Numbered from the stretch's first letter, positions 7,611-16,419 are shown. The stretch is 63,992 nucleotides of DNA from Pedobacter glucosidilyticus DSM 23534 (GCF_000425145.1 NZ_AULF01000030.1:1-63992); one strand, 5' to 3'. Made by a program: numbers and translations. The notes: generated by a model not told the origin, from the sequence alone.

Positions 7611-8966
7611 TTAGTCATAACCAATATTCTGCCCATATTTAGCAAGATCTATTTCTACTTGTGGTATAGGATAAAACAACAAATAATTCCTACCAGCTAA
7701 TGAAGGTAATAGGTCTAGTCGGTTAGTTCTTTTTATATCATACCATCTGTAGCCCTCTCCATAAAACTCTCTTTGTCTTTCGTCTAAAATCAAATTTTGA
7801 AAATCAGTAGCATTCAAAGCGGCTATGCTACCAGTTACAGGGGCAACGGTATATCTAGCTGTAAAATATGGTGCTAATGCAGTTTCTGCGGCAGAACCAA
7901 CACCTAAAGCTTCTGCTTTAATCAATAGCATCTCAGAAAACCTACTCACCATAATGGGTGTAAAATCCGCATTTGATGTACTTACCAATTGCTGCCCGTT
8001 TCTACCATTAGGATATTTTATAAGTCGTGTATTATCATTAGAAAACACAGCTGTTCTTCGTTTGTCGCCCGTACGTAATGGATTGATAGCATTTGCATAT
8101 AAATTAGCATGAAGGTTTATCGTAGGAGAATACTCCCATGTAGGATCTACATCATTAACCCTTTGATAAAAGACTTTACGATTATTAGAATTGTTATTAA
8201 CAAATGCAAAAATGACTTCTCTGCTAGGAGTATTAGCAATAAAATTTGATGCGTATCCGTTAGCATCTGTTGCTAATGAAAAACTTGAAGTTGTAACAGT
8301 ACCATAGGTAATTACCCTATCTGAATAAATTACGGCATTAGGTTTATCATTAGTAGCTAAATAAACTCTTGCTAATAAGGCTTGTGCTGCTTGCTTAGAT
8401 ACAAAAAACTTATTTGAAAAATTTGGTAATAAATTTTCTGCTGCAATTAAATCATCAATAATTTGCTGCCAAACCTGTGCTTCTGTAGAGCGTTGTACAA
8501 CATCAAAAGTTCTACTGGTCAATAAAGGAACACCACCCCAACGAGTTACCAGTTGGTAATACATTAAAGCTCTGAAATATAAAGCTTCTCCTCTGAAAGT
8601 TTGTAAGTTCCCCGTTTGATTTGGAGACTTATCTAAAGTCTCTAATAAAAAGTTGATGTCTGCAATACGATTATAGGCGTTTCTCCATAAACTTAAAACA
8701 CTAGGATCTGATGGATTCATGTTTACAGGGTCTACTAAGCTAAAACCTGGTCCACCTCTAAAATTATCAGCTCTTATATCAAAATCAAATGTAAAATTAA
8801 AAATACCGGTTTCAACCGAAGCATATACACCATTACGCAATTTACCGATATCAGAATCTGTTAATTGGTCCTGGCTGATAGCATCTCTAGGTAGTATTTT
8901 ATCTAAATTGTTTGAACAACTACTTGACAAAAATGCTATTACGATTATTAAAATATATTTCTTCAT
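7611..8966 (-). CDS. SusD/RagB-family outer-membrane lipoprotein
   Basis: This is the lid lipoprotein of a SusCD nutrient importer, 451 residues long. The lipobox Cys is residue 17 in FLSSSCSNN. The N-terminal SusD-like part is about residues 20-215, with tetratricopeptide-type helices (ETLDKSP, RGEALYFRALMYYQLV). The C-terminal part carries the family signature ILDERQREFYGEGYRWYDIKR. It is 17 bases downstream of susC, as usual for co-translated pairs. SusCD pairs commonly import glycans. Here the genes that follow are phosphodiesterases, so a phosphodiester ligand is proposed. Confidence 0.93.
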   Translation of the reverse strand: MKKYILIIVIAFLSSSCSNNLDKILPRDAISQDQLTDSDIGKLRNGVYASVETGIFNFTFDFDIRADNFRGGPGFSLVDPVNMNPSDPSVLSLWRNAYNRIADINFLLETLDKSPNQTGNLQTFRGEALYFRALMYYQLVTRWGGVPLLTSRTFDVVQRSTEAQVWQQIIDDLIAAENLLPNFSNKFFVSKQAAQALLARVYLATNDKPNAVIYSDRVITYGTVTTSSFSLATDANGYASNFIANTPSREVIFAFVNNNSNNRKVFYQRVNDVDPTWEYSPTINLHANLYANAINPLRTGDKRRTAVFSNDNTRLIKYPNGRNGQQLVSTSNADFTPIMVSRFSEMLLIKAEALGVGSAAETALAPYFTARYTVAPVTGSIAALNATDFQNLILDERQREFYGEGYRWYDIKRTNRLDLLPSLAGRNYLLFYPIPQVEIDLAKYGQNIGYD

Positions 8967-8983
8967 CTTAGAATTTTTTATAG

Positions 8984-11900
8984 TTAAAATTTAACATTAA
9001 GGCCAAATAAAAACGTTCTTAGGGTTGGTTGTAAACCAAAATCAACACCGTAGTTAGAACTTCCTGGGCTATTATCAAAAGATTGCTCTGGGTCATATCC
9101 TGAATAATTAGTAATCGTAAATAGGTTGTCAACAGAAGCAAAAACTCTTACACCATTAATGTATTTACTCTTAAAAACTTTACTAGGAATATTGTAAGCA
9201 AGAGTTACTGTTTTAAATTTCAGATATGATGCATCTTCTAAAAAACGAGTACTGGTTAAGAAATTATATCCTGCATTACCATAACCGCTATGAACTCCTC
9301 TTCTAACAGGTCTTGGAGTAGTATTACTTGTGCCTGGCCCGTTCCAGTAATTAGTGGCCACTTCTCTTCTAATACCAAAAAATTGCTCCACAGAAGTACC
9401 ATCTAGTAATCTGGTGTTTCCAAAGGCATTTCCTAGATGGTCTGTTCCCTCCGTACCATTTACCCCTCTCCAAGAGGCCATTACTTTATTGCCCAAAGAA
9501 AATTGTCCAAATACACTTAAATCAAATCCTTTGTACGATAGTTCAGAGGTAAAACCACCATATAAATCTGGTATGGCCTTCCCTACATTTAAACGATCTG
9601 CTTCTGTAATGTCATTATCACCATTAACATCTCTGTAAATTACGTCACCAGCTCTAACACCTTTATTAAATAAAGCTGTTGGAACATCAGCATCATTCTG
9701 GTAAATTCCTGTTTGTTCGTAAATGAAATAGGTACTAATAGGCTGTCCAACAATTAATGCTTTCATTTGCCCACCATATAAACCACTACCATCAGAAGGT
9801 ACAATTAAGAAATCAGTACCATCTATTAAAGAAACTAACCTGTTTTTAATCAATGAAATATTACCACCAAGTTGCCATTTAACTGCTTTATTGATAATCT
9901 TCCCTAATGCAGAGAACTCTAAACCTTTGTTCTCCATTACACCAATATTTGAATTAATACTGGTATAACCTGAGGTTGCTTGTATAGGTCTTTGGTATAA
10001 CAAATCAGTAGTTCTTTGTTGAAAGACATCAAAAGTAAACGATAGCCTATCATTTAAAATGCTAGCATCAAGACCTAGATTTGCTTGTTTTGCTTTCTCC
10101 CAAGTTAATGGCTGGGCTATTTGATTTAAAGAAAAGCCTGAAGAACCATTATAAGAATTATTAGCACCAGCTCTTACTAAAGATCTTGCAGCAAAGTCCC
10201 CTACACCAGAAATACTACCTGTTACACCATAACTGGCTCTTAGTTTTAATTCATTAAAAAAGTTTTGTTTTTCCATGAAACCTTCTTTATGAATTAACCA
10301 TGCCGCAGAAATAGCAGGAAAGGTTCCATATCTTTGGTCTTCAGAGAATTTAGAAGCTCCATCTATTCTTAAACTGGCATTTAACATATATTTTCCTTTA
10401 TAAGCTAAATTCAACCTACTGATGTAAGATTCTAATGCAAAACCACCATAGTCAAATCCACTAGCATAAATATTCGGACCAGTATTAACCAAGCCGAAAC
10501 TGCTGGAAGGGAAAGCATCATTTCTGTAATTATCACTCCTTACTCCAAAATCTTCACTTATTGATTTTTCGAAAGAATGTCCTGCAAGAACAGTATATTC
10601 TAAATCTCTAAAGTTATTATTGTACTGAAATAGGTTTTCTACAACATATCTCAATCTGGTATCTTTACTTTGTTCAATGGCACCCCAATCAGCAGATTGA
10701 GCTCTTGCCACCATTCTTTCTGTAATGCTTTTTTTCTCTTCAAATAAAGTCCCAAAAGCTCTTATTGAAGGGGTATATTTAAACCCTTTAAAAGGTTTGA
10801 TATCTAAGCTTACTGAGCCAATTCCTTCATATCTTTTAGAATTCCATTTCTCCTCATTAATAAGCATTAATGGATTGTGTCTTAACAAAAGTGTCCCGTT
10901 AACCTTATAATCACCAGTTGCGGTAAAAGGGCTATACCAAGGTTGTTCTTCTCTGGCAGTTCTCAGAACTTTTAAGCCAGAACCTTCTTCTTCTATTAAA
11001 TCACGGTCTGTTAAGACTAAAGATAAATTGGTATTTAGCTGTATAAACGAATTTATTTTATGATTTACTTTTAAACGATAAGAGTACTGGTCGTATTCGC
11101 TTGTTTTTATAATCCCTTCTTGATTGAATATCCCAAATGAAGTAAAGAAAGTAGTTTTATCATTTCCTCCACTTACCGATAAATTATAATTAGAAGTTTT
11201 TGCACTTGGTCTTTGTATTACTTTTGTCCAATCAGTCTCTTCTATTTCATTTGCCGGAGGTCTGTAAAATGTTAAAGAAGTTCCTCGCTGTCTATTAAAG
11301 TTATCTACAGCAACTTGCATTACATTTGCATATTCTTCTGAATTAGCCATCGGAATATCATGAGCTATGGTGCCACTACCGTTTCTAACATCTAATTCAA
11401 TAGATGTTTTTCCGGCCTTTCCAGCTTTGGTAGTAATAAGTACAACCCCACTATTCGCTCTACTTCCGTAAATTGAAGCTGCTGATGCATCTTTAAGTAC
11501 TTCCATTGATTCAATATCATTGGGGTTTATGTTGGGATAGCCTCCTTCGTTTGGCACACCATCTACTACAAATAGAGGTGCACTATTACCACTAATTGAA
11601 CCTACACCGCGAATTAACACAACCGGTCTAGCTCCCGGAATGCCAGAAGCGCTAGAGACATTGATACCACTTGCTCTACCTTGTAACATTTTTACAGGAT
11701 TGTATCCTGCTCCTTGATCAACCGTATTCATTTTTACAGTTGAAACCGCAGAAGATACTTGTTGTCTGCTTTGTGTACCATAACCAACAACTACTACCTC
11801 GTTAAGCCCTTTTGTATCTTGCTCCATCGTTATGGATAATGTACTTTGACCATTATATACTAACTCTTTACTAACAAAGCCCAAATAAGAAAAAATCAAA

Positions 11901-12436
11901 ATATCACCATCTTGCACTTGCAGAGAAAATTTACCTTCTGCATTTGTGGTAGTACCTTTTGTACTACCTTTTATGGATACAGAAACACCAATTAAAGGAT
12001 TCTTAATTTCGTCTAAAACTGTTCCTGTTAAATCTATAAATTTAGATTGCTGGATATTAATTGCCTTTTTTAAGGTAGGTTTAACAATAATAGTCTGACT
12101 TTTAATATCAAAACTAAAAGGTTGATTCTTAAAACAAATTTCTAAAGCTGCTTTGACATCAACAGAGGATACATTTATAGTTACAGTTTTAGCATTTTTT
12201 AAAACTTCTGCATCGTATATAAAATTAAAGTTAGTTTGCTTTCTGATTTCATTAAAAATCTTTTCTAACTCAACACCCTTTTCCTTTAATGTTACTTTTT
12301 GAGCGTAACTACTGGAGAAGGCACTTACTTGTAAGGTTGCTACGATTAAAAAAGCGAGAGTAAGCTTCATTGTTTTAACAATAATTTCTGGTATACAGAA
12401 TAAGTTTCTGTATACAAATGGTATGTAAAAATTCAT
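8984..12436 (-). CDS. SusC/RagA-family TonB-dependent receptor with STN signalling domain
   Basis: The 1150-residue outer-membrane transporter works with the adjacent SusD. The layout is a signal peptide at about 23-46 preceded by a 22-residue extension typical of this subgroup, an STN domain at 48-119, a carboxypeptidase-regulatory-like domain at 134-208, the LNEVVVVGYGTQSR plug entry at 211-224, a plug to about 340, and a barrel to the C-terminal Phe. STN domains contact FecR-type anti-sigma proteins, so uptake and ECF sigma release are probably coupled. fecR is directly upstream. The start at 12436 is supported by the relic copy at 15237-15326, which keeps the LFCIP segment of the extension. 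Confidence 0.94.
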   Translation of the reverse strand: MNFYIPFVYRNLFCIPEIIVKTMKLTLAFLIVATLQVSAFSSSYAQKVTLKEKGVELEKIFNEIRKQTNFNFIYDAEVLKNAKTVTINVSSVDVKAALEICFKNQPFSFDIKSQTIIVKPTLKKAINIQQSKFIDLTGTVLDEIKNPLIGVSVSIKGSTKGTTTNAEGKFSLQVQDGDILIFSYLGFVSKELVYNGQSTLSITMEQDTKGLNEVVVVGYGTQSRQQVSSAVSTVKMNTVDQGAGYNPVKMLQGRASGINVSSASGIPGARPVVLIRGVGSISGNSAPLFVVDGVPNEGGYPNINPNDIESMEVLKDASAASIYGSRANSGVVLITTKAGKAGKTSIELDVRNGSGTIAHDIPMANSEEYANVMQVAVDNFNRQRGTSLTFYRPPANEIEETDWTKVIQRPSAKTSNYNLSVSGGNDKTTFFTSFGIFNQEGIIKTSEYDQYSYRLKVNHKINSFIQLNTNLSLVLTDRDLIEEEGSGLKVLRTAREEQPWYSPFTATGDYKVNGTLLLRHNPLMLINEEKWNSKRYEGIGSVSLDIKPFKGFKYTPSIRAFGTLFEEKKSITERMVARAQSADWGAIEQSKDTRLRYVVENLFQYNNNFRDLEYTVLAGHSFEKSISEDFGVRSDNYRNDAFPSSSFGLVNTGPNIYASGFDYGGFALESYISRLNLAYKGKYMLNASLRIDGASKFSEDQRYGTFPAISAAWLIHKEGFMEKQNFFNELKLRASYGVTGSISGVGDFAARSLVRAGANNSYNGSSGFSLNQIAQPLTWEKAKQANLGLDASILNDRLSFTFDVFQQRTTDLLYQRPIQATSGYTSINSNIGVMENKGLEFSALGKIINKAVKWQLGGNISLIKNRLVSLIDGTDFLIVPSDGSGLYGGQMKALIVGQPISTYFIYEQTGIYQNDADVPTALFNKGVRAGDVIYRDVNGDNDITEADRLNVGKAIPDLYGGFTSELSYKGFDLSVFGQFSLGNKVMASWRGVNGTEGTDHLGNAFGNTRLLDGTSVEQFFGIRREVATNYWNGPGTSNTTPRPVRRGVHSGYGNAGYNFLTSTRFLEDASYLKFKTVTLAYNIPSKVFKSKYINGVRVFASVDNLFTITNYSGYDPEQSFDNSPGSSNYGVDFGLQPTLRTFLFGLNVKF

Positions 12437-12506
12437 ACATTTGAATTGTTTAAGGTTATATCTTTAATTTAATTTACAATTGATTAGGTTTTTGCCTTAA
12501 CATTTT

Positions 12507-12530
12507 CCGGAGGTGTTGCCGCACCTCTGG
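12507..12530 (-). promoter_or_regulatory. Conserved hairpin between fecR and susC
   Basis: CCGGAGGTG and CACCTCTGG form a hairpin around a short GC-containing loop in the 112-base gap between fecR and susC. It is preserved with minor changes at 15397-15420 in the decayed second copy, although the surrounding genes there are lost. No T-run follows on the - strand, so it is not a standard terminator. It may stabilise or process the mRNA so that susC is expressed more strongly than fecR. The function is inferred. Confidence 0.45.
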
Positions 12531-12548
12531 ATTTTTAGGCTTCATATT

Positions 12549-13688
12549 TTAATTCATCACGATAATCCTCCTTCCTTGAATTTCAAATTTGACAGACCCT
12601 GTTGCCGCTAATACATCAAGTAGTTCATTCACATTATTGAACTTTGAAATTTTGCCACCAAGTTTCTTTTGTGGAATACCACTTTTATATACTACCTCTA
12701 CATCGTACCAGCGTGATACTTTACGCATGATACTTTCTAAAGGTTCTTCATTAAACATAAAATAGCCCTCTTTCCAAGCTATGACTTCCTCAATATCAAC
12801 CCGATTTACATTCAATTGATTATTAACAGAAGTCATTCTTGCTTGATCACCAGGTGTTAATAATTTACTTTGTAATGTTTGGGTATTAGCTAGTCTTATG
12901 CTGCCTTCTATCAAAGTTGTTTTTGTGATTTTTTCATCGATATAAGCGTTAATATTAAATTGCGTTCCCAAAACTTCTACCATTTGGTTACCATAACTCA
13001 CCCGAAAAGGCCGTTTAGGATCTTTACTGATTTCACAATAAACCTCGCCGCTTATTTCTATCTTTCTCTGTTTTGAATCAAACCTAGTAGGGAACTTAAT
13101 AGAAGAAGCTGCATTTAACCAGATTTTTGATCCATCTTCCAAAATCAGTTTATATTGCCCGCCTCTGGGGGTACTGATGGTATTATAGGTTATAGCTTCG
13201 GATGTAGAAGAGGCCGCACCCGCTTTATAAACCAGCGCTCCTTCCTTTGAATTGTACACCATTAAACCTGCTTCTTTAGAAAGCAGTTCATTATTTTGCT
13301 CTTTAAGAATTATTTTCTCTCCATTTGCTAAAGTTAAAACTGCTTTGTCTTCACCCGGAGTAATGATATTTGCTCTTGCAATTTCTGGCTGCTTAGATTT
13401 TTCATTTTGAGTATAATTAGATACAAAATAGAAACTTGCAATAGATATCATTAAAATAAAGCTCGCTGCAACACCAACCAAACGATAGCGTTTTTTACGA
13501 AGAGAAACTACTTTTGCTTGTTTGGCTTTTTCCATGTTTTGAAGCAGATGCTGATCCATGGTTTCGGCCATTACCTCACAAAATTCTTCATCATCCATTA
13601 AATGAAATAATAAATCTAGTTCTTGCTTTGAAGCTGTGGAGGCCACATACCTTTCAACTAATTGTTGATAGAAGGTTCTTTGGTTCAT
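12549..13688 (-). CDS. FecR-family anti-sigma factor
   Basis: This 379-residue inner-membrane protein has a cytoplasmic N-terminal part of about 65 residues with the conserved Trp-poor anti-sigma helices, one membrane segment at about 69-90, a periplasmic FecR domain at about 170-265 (TPRGGQYKLILEDGSKIWLNAASSI is the typical block, interrupted by its turn), and a C-terminal DUF4974-type domain at about 308-378. It receives the signal from the STN domain of SusC and controls an ECF sigma factor. The sigma gene normally sits directly upstream. Here a T9SS-protein gene and a relic intervene, and the likely partner is at 15630-16184. Confidence 0.92.
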   Translation of the reverse strand: MNQRTFYQQLVERYVASTASKQELDLLFHLMDDEEFCEVMAETMDQHLLQNMEKAKQAKVVSLRKKRYRLVGVAASFILMISIASFYFVSNYTQNEKSKQPEIARANIITPGEDKAVLTLANGEKIILKEQNNELLSKEAGLMVYNSKEGALVYKAGAASSTSEAITYNTISTPRGGQYKLILEDGSKIWLNAASSIKFPTRFDSKQRKIEISGEVYCEISKDPKRPFRVSYGNQMVEVLGTQFNINAYIDEKITKTTLIEGSIRLANTQTLQSKLLTPGDQARMTSVNNQLNVNRVDIEEVIAWKEGYFMFNEEPLESIMRKVSRWYDVEVVYKSGIPQKKLGGKISKFNNVNELLDVLAATGSVKFEIQGRRIIVMN

Positions 13689-13727
13689 ATATATTTGGTT
13701 ATTGTATATAAGACAAAAAAATCGGCT

Positions 13728-13746
13728 TGTAGGGTACCCCTATTTT
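13728..13746 (-). promoter_or_regulatory. GGGTACCC element upstream of fecR
   Basis: A GGGTACCC palindrome (13732-13739) followed by an A/T tract lies about 45 bases before the fecR start. The same element in the same context appears at 15578-15588 and, weaker, at 1685-1692, each linked to an ECF sigma gene. It may be part of a promoter or an mRNA leader structure. No experimental basis is known to me. Confidence 0.35.
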
Positions 13747-13809
13747 TGAAAAATAAATTTAAATTCGTGAAAGACAACCTGACATTCTAAATTGAATAAT
13801 TCAGTTATG

Positions 13810-13847
13810 ATTAAAAGCAAATTGAAGGTGGCTTCAATTTGCTTTTA
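13810..13847 (-). terminator. Terminator after the T9SS-protein gene
   Basis: A perfect 17-bp inverted repeat (13810-13826 and 13831-13847, 4-base loop) follows the stop of the T9SS gene. On the - strand the second arm ends in GCTTTTAATC. It would separate this gene from fecR, implying that fecR-susCD is transcribed from its own promoter. Confidence 0.65.
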
Positions 13848-13872
13848 ATATAAAAAAAGTAAGTTTAAAATA

Positions 13873-15153
13873 TTATTTAACGAACTTCTCGCTAAAAATG
13901 GTTTTATTATCATTAACAATCTTTAGCAGGTAAGTCCCTGATGGAAGCGTACTTAATGACAAAATTGTATCATTAGAATTTACGACTTGTGTTTTAATTT
14001 TAGCTCCTATCAGATTGTAAAGTTCAACACTATTTATACCATTAGGCATTCCATAAATGTTTATTTCATCTGTAAAAGGGTTAGGACCAGCTTTTATAAA
14101 TACCGTATTACCTTTTGCATGAATAACTTCGCTATATTCGAAGTCTCCATTCAAATCCACAGATTTCAACTTAAAGTAAGCATCTCCATCATGGGCATAA
14201 GAAAAAGTATATTTAGAATTATTGCCTTTACCTTTTACAGTACCCACCTCATTAAAATCAACACCATTTTTGCCGTATAGTACTACATATTTATCAAAAT
14301 CTATCTCTGTAGCAGCAGTCCAGCTTAGTTCAGTAGTGTTTAATTTTCTTTTGGAAGAAAAACTGGAGAGTTTAACTGGTGTAACAATTGCTTTTGGTGT
14401 AACACTTGCCCAAGTATTTCCCAATCGCAAATCATCCAAATACATTGGGTTAGTACCATTTGTTCCGCTACCACCCGTACCACATCGTAATATAAAACTG
14501 GCTACATTGGTTATGGCGCCACCCGCAACATTGGAGAAAGTTGGAGTTGGAGCAGAACCGGACTCGAAAGTTGGTGAAGAAGGATTAACCCACACATTCA
14601 TAACGTTTGTACCAGGTGTATACTCTATGACCACCATAGTAGTGACACCCGGTGAAAAATTTTGAGCGGTTGTATTGGCAGCCAGAGGAGGTACTGTACC
14701 ACTACTACCGCCATGAAAACCCAATTCATAAGTAACCCCATCGGCATTGGTAAGCACCCAAAGTGTACCGGCAAAATTACCCCCCGCAGCAGTGTTGCCA
14801 AAACCTACACTATACCTGCTATTGGCAGTGTTAAATTGTAAACTAGCCACTCTCATTAAAAAGGATGCATATACAGTACCAGTTTGATTAGCAATGGATA
14901 AAGGCTGGGTATTCGTACCTGTAGTACCACCAAAAAGAAGGGAATTGGTAGAAGCCCCGCTATTGTCTAATCCGGCGTAGTTAAGATTAACTGTGTTATC
15001 TACCGTTGCTAAGGCTCCGGATGCACCCCAGCCACCCTGAGTGCCCAATACACCTGTTGGGTAGTTAAAAGGCTCGTAGTAGGGCAGTGATTTTTGAGCC
15101 TGAGCAAAATGAACAGACACTAAAAATATGATAAATATTAAAAAAAATTTCAT
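13873..15153 (-). CDS. Secreted protein with type IX secretion (T9SS type A) sorting domain
   Basis: The 426-residue protein has a signal peptide (residues 1-20, ending AQAQ), a Gly/Thr/Asn-rich jelly-roll-like body to about 255, a fibronectin-like stretch at about 265-345 (ELSWTAATEIDFDKYVV and YFKLKSVDLNG are typical of proteins with this tail), and a C-terminal sorting domain at about 355-426 (AGPNPFTDEINIYG ... LPSGTYLLKI ... EKFVK). The tail directs export through the T9SS, with attachment to or release from the cell surface. The body has no recognisable catalytic motif and may bind carbohydrate or lipid head groups. The gene interrupts the usual sigma-fecR order and has its own terminator. 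Confidence 0.83.
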   Translation of the reverse strand: MKFFLIFIIFLVSVHFAQAQKSLPYYEPFNYPTGVLGTQGGWGASGALATVDNTVNLNYAGLDNSGASTNSLLFGGTTGTNTQPLSIANQTGTVYASFLMRVASLQFNTANSRYSVGFGNTAAGGNFAGTLWVLTNADGVTYELGFHGGSSGTVPPLAANTTAQNFSPGVTTMVVIEYTPGTNVMNVWVNPSSPTFESGSAPTPTFSNVAGGAITNVASFILRCGTGGSGTNGTNPMYLDDLRLGNTWASVTPKAIVTPVKLSSFSSKRKLNTTELSWTAATEIDFDKYVVLYGKNGVDFNEVGTVKGKGNNSKYTFSYAHDGDAYFKLKSVDLNGDFEYSEVIHAKGNTVFIKAGPNPFTDEINIYGMPNGINSVELYNLIGAKIKTQVVNSNDTILSLSTLPSGTYLLKIVNDNKTIFSEKFVK

Positions 15154-15195
15154 AATTATAAAAGGTTAATGATTTAAATATTGATTATTTACAAA

Positions 15196-15230
15196 CAAGG
15201 CATAGGTATCAAGCTTGAGCCTATGCCTTG
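15196..15230 (-). terminator. Terminator-like inverted repeat after the susC relic
   Basis: CAAGGCATAGG (15196-15206) pairs perfectly with CCTATGCCTTG (15220-15230). On the - strand the stem is followed by TTTGTAAAT. It lies 7 bases after the stop of the truncated susC relic and about 40 bases before the T9SS-protein gene, so it probably ends the sigma transcript. Confidence 0.55.
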
Positions 15231-15236
15231 CTCAGT

Positions 15237-15485
15237 TCAACTAAAAAGCTTAAAAAAGCTATTGAAAACAGCATGTATACTGGGTATACAGAATAAATCT
15301 GCACTTAATTGGTATGTAGAAATCATACATTTTGCGGTGTTTAAAGGTTATAGCTTTGATTAATTTACAATTGATTAGGTTTGCCTTTAATTATTTCCGG
15401 AGGTGTTGCCGCACTTCTAGATTTTAGGCATAGGTATATCTTAATTCATAAAATCATCCTCCTTTCTTATAGTTTGAACCTTAAA
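15237..15485 (-). pseudogene. Relic of a fecR end, the fecR-susC gap and a susC start
   Basis: Read on the - strand, 15485-15442 translates to FKL-stop-ERRMIL. This matches the end of the intact FecR, VKFEIQGRRIIVMN, with in-frame damage. Next comes a copy of the fecR-susC spacer including the hairpin at 15397-15420, then an ATG at 15326 opening about 30 codons, MISTYQLSADLFCIPSI..., which align with the intact SusC start MNFYIPFVYRNLFCIPEI. A TGA at 15237 ends it. So a second fecR-susC junction once existed and nearly all of both genes was deleted. A one-base deletion near the start also shifts the frame. Confidence 0.8.
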
Positions 15486-15540
15486 AAGCAATAGCCGAAT
15501 AAAATCAACTAATTCTGAAAGATTTTTTGTTAAATAAATA

Positions 15541-15600
15541 ATTGGTTATTGTGTATAAGACAAAAAAAATAGGGCTAAGGGTACCCCTCTCCAAAAAATA
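15541..15600 (-). pseudogene. Relic of the sigma-fecR spacer with GGGTACCC element
   Basis: The segment from ATTGGTTATTGTGTATAAGACA to the AGGGTACCCCT element and AAAAAATA tract is nearly the same as 13695-13750, upstream of the intact fecR. Here it leads straight into the last codons of a fecR relic, so the body of that gene was removed. It marks the sigma gene at 15630-16184 as the former head of a complete sigma-fecR-susC module. Confidence 0.7.
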
Positions 15601-15629
15601 TTTTTAAGAATTGTCTGTTTGAAGAATTA

Positions 15630-16184
15630 TTATAATTTGAATATAAAAAATAGCAAAAGCCCGAAATCTTTTTTTAGCAATAGCTTTAAGATCTTCATGG
15701 ATTTTACCATGTGTTTTTTTACTGCACTTTGAGAAATGCCCAGCTCCTCGGCAGCTTCCTGATAGGACTTTCCTTTATCTCTGCAAAGTTTAAAAACTGC
15801 ACTATTTTGTGGAGAAAGCTTTTCCAAATAATGATTTAGCAGTTTTTGATACTCCAAATCGGCGATATCTTCTTCTAAAGAACCATGTAATGTTTCATAT
15901 TCCTTGTAAAGTGCATCTTTAATTTGAGCCTCTTTACTTACTTTTTTTAGATAATTTAAAGCTCTATTTTTTGCTGAAGTGAAAAGATAAGCTTTAATGT
16001 TTTCTACTTCTTTATATTCCTTTTCTATAATGTTTAGAAATAAATCCTGAGTAATGTCTTCTGCTATGTCAGCCAATTTTACATAACTTAATACAAAGCC
16101 CAAGATTGCCTCATAGTGATCCCTATAAAGATTATGAAAATCCTGTTTGATATTGCTAATATGGTCTATTGGTCTTTCTTCCAT
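15630..16184 (-). CDS. RNA polymerase ECF-type sigma factor, probable partner of the fecR/susC system
   Basis: This sigma factor of about 184 residues has region 2 at about 15-85 (IAEDITQDLFLNIIE and AYLFTSAKNRALNYL) and region 4 at about 120-170 (SYQEAAEELGISQSAVKKHMV). The start at 16184 (MEERPIDH) is preferred over 16196 because it aligns with MDESLTLQ of the paralogue at 1730-2305. It is the sigma gene nearest to the intact fecR, but a relic and the T9SS gene lie between. Likely role: transcribing fecR-susCD and the GDPD genes when FecR releases it. That regulatory link is inference. Confidence 0.88.
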   Translation of the reverse strand: MEERPIDHISNIKQDFHNLYRDHYEAILGFVLSYVKLADIAEDITQDLFLNIIEKEYKEVENIKAYLFTSAKNRALNYLKKVSKEAQIKDALYKEYETLHGSLEEDIADLEYQKLLNHYLEKLSPQNSAVFKLCRDKGKSYQEAAEELGISQSAVKKHMVKSMKILKLLLKKDFGLLLFFIFKL

Positions 16185-16419
16185 AATATTTGGCAATTAT
16201 ACCTTACCCACTTGCCAACTACATTTGATTATAAACGATGCTGATAATCTTTAATTTATTTAGAAAAAAATTAGCTCTTAATTTATTAAATAAGACATTT
16301 AGGTTTTTAACAACTAATATAATATTAAATCTAAGTTGATTTGATACATTAAAAAATATTTATCAAACTTATATTAAAATATCAGCTTTATTGTAAAATA
16401 GCTATTAAGTTTTAGTTAA

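Noticed and set aside
14222-14665. Open frame of 147 codons on the + strand
   Set aside because: It lies opposite the T9SS-protein gene, which has a signal peptide and sorting tail. The + strand peptide has no recognisable feature.
15181-15363. Open frame of 60 codons on the + strand
   Set aside because: It runs over the antisense of the susC relic and the terminator hairpin, so the openness is incidental.
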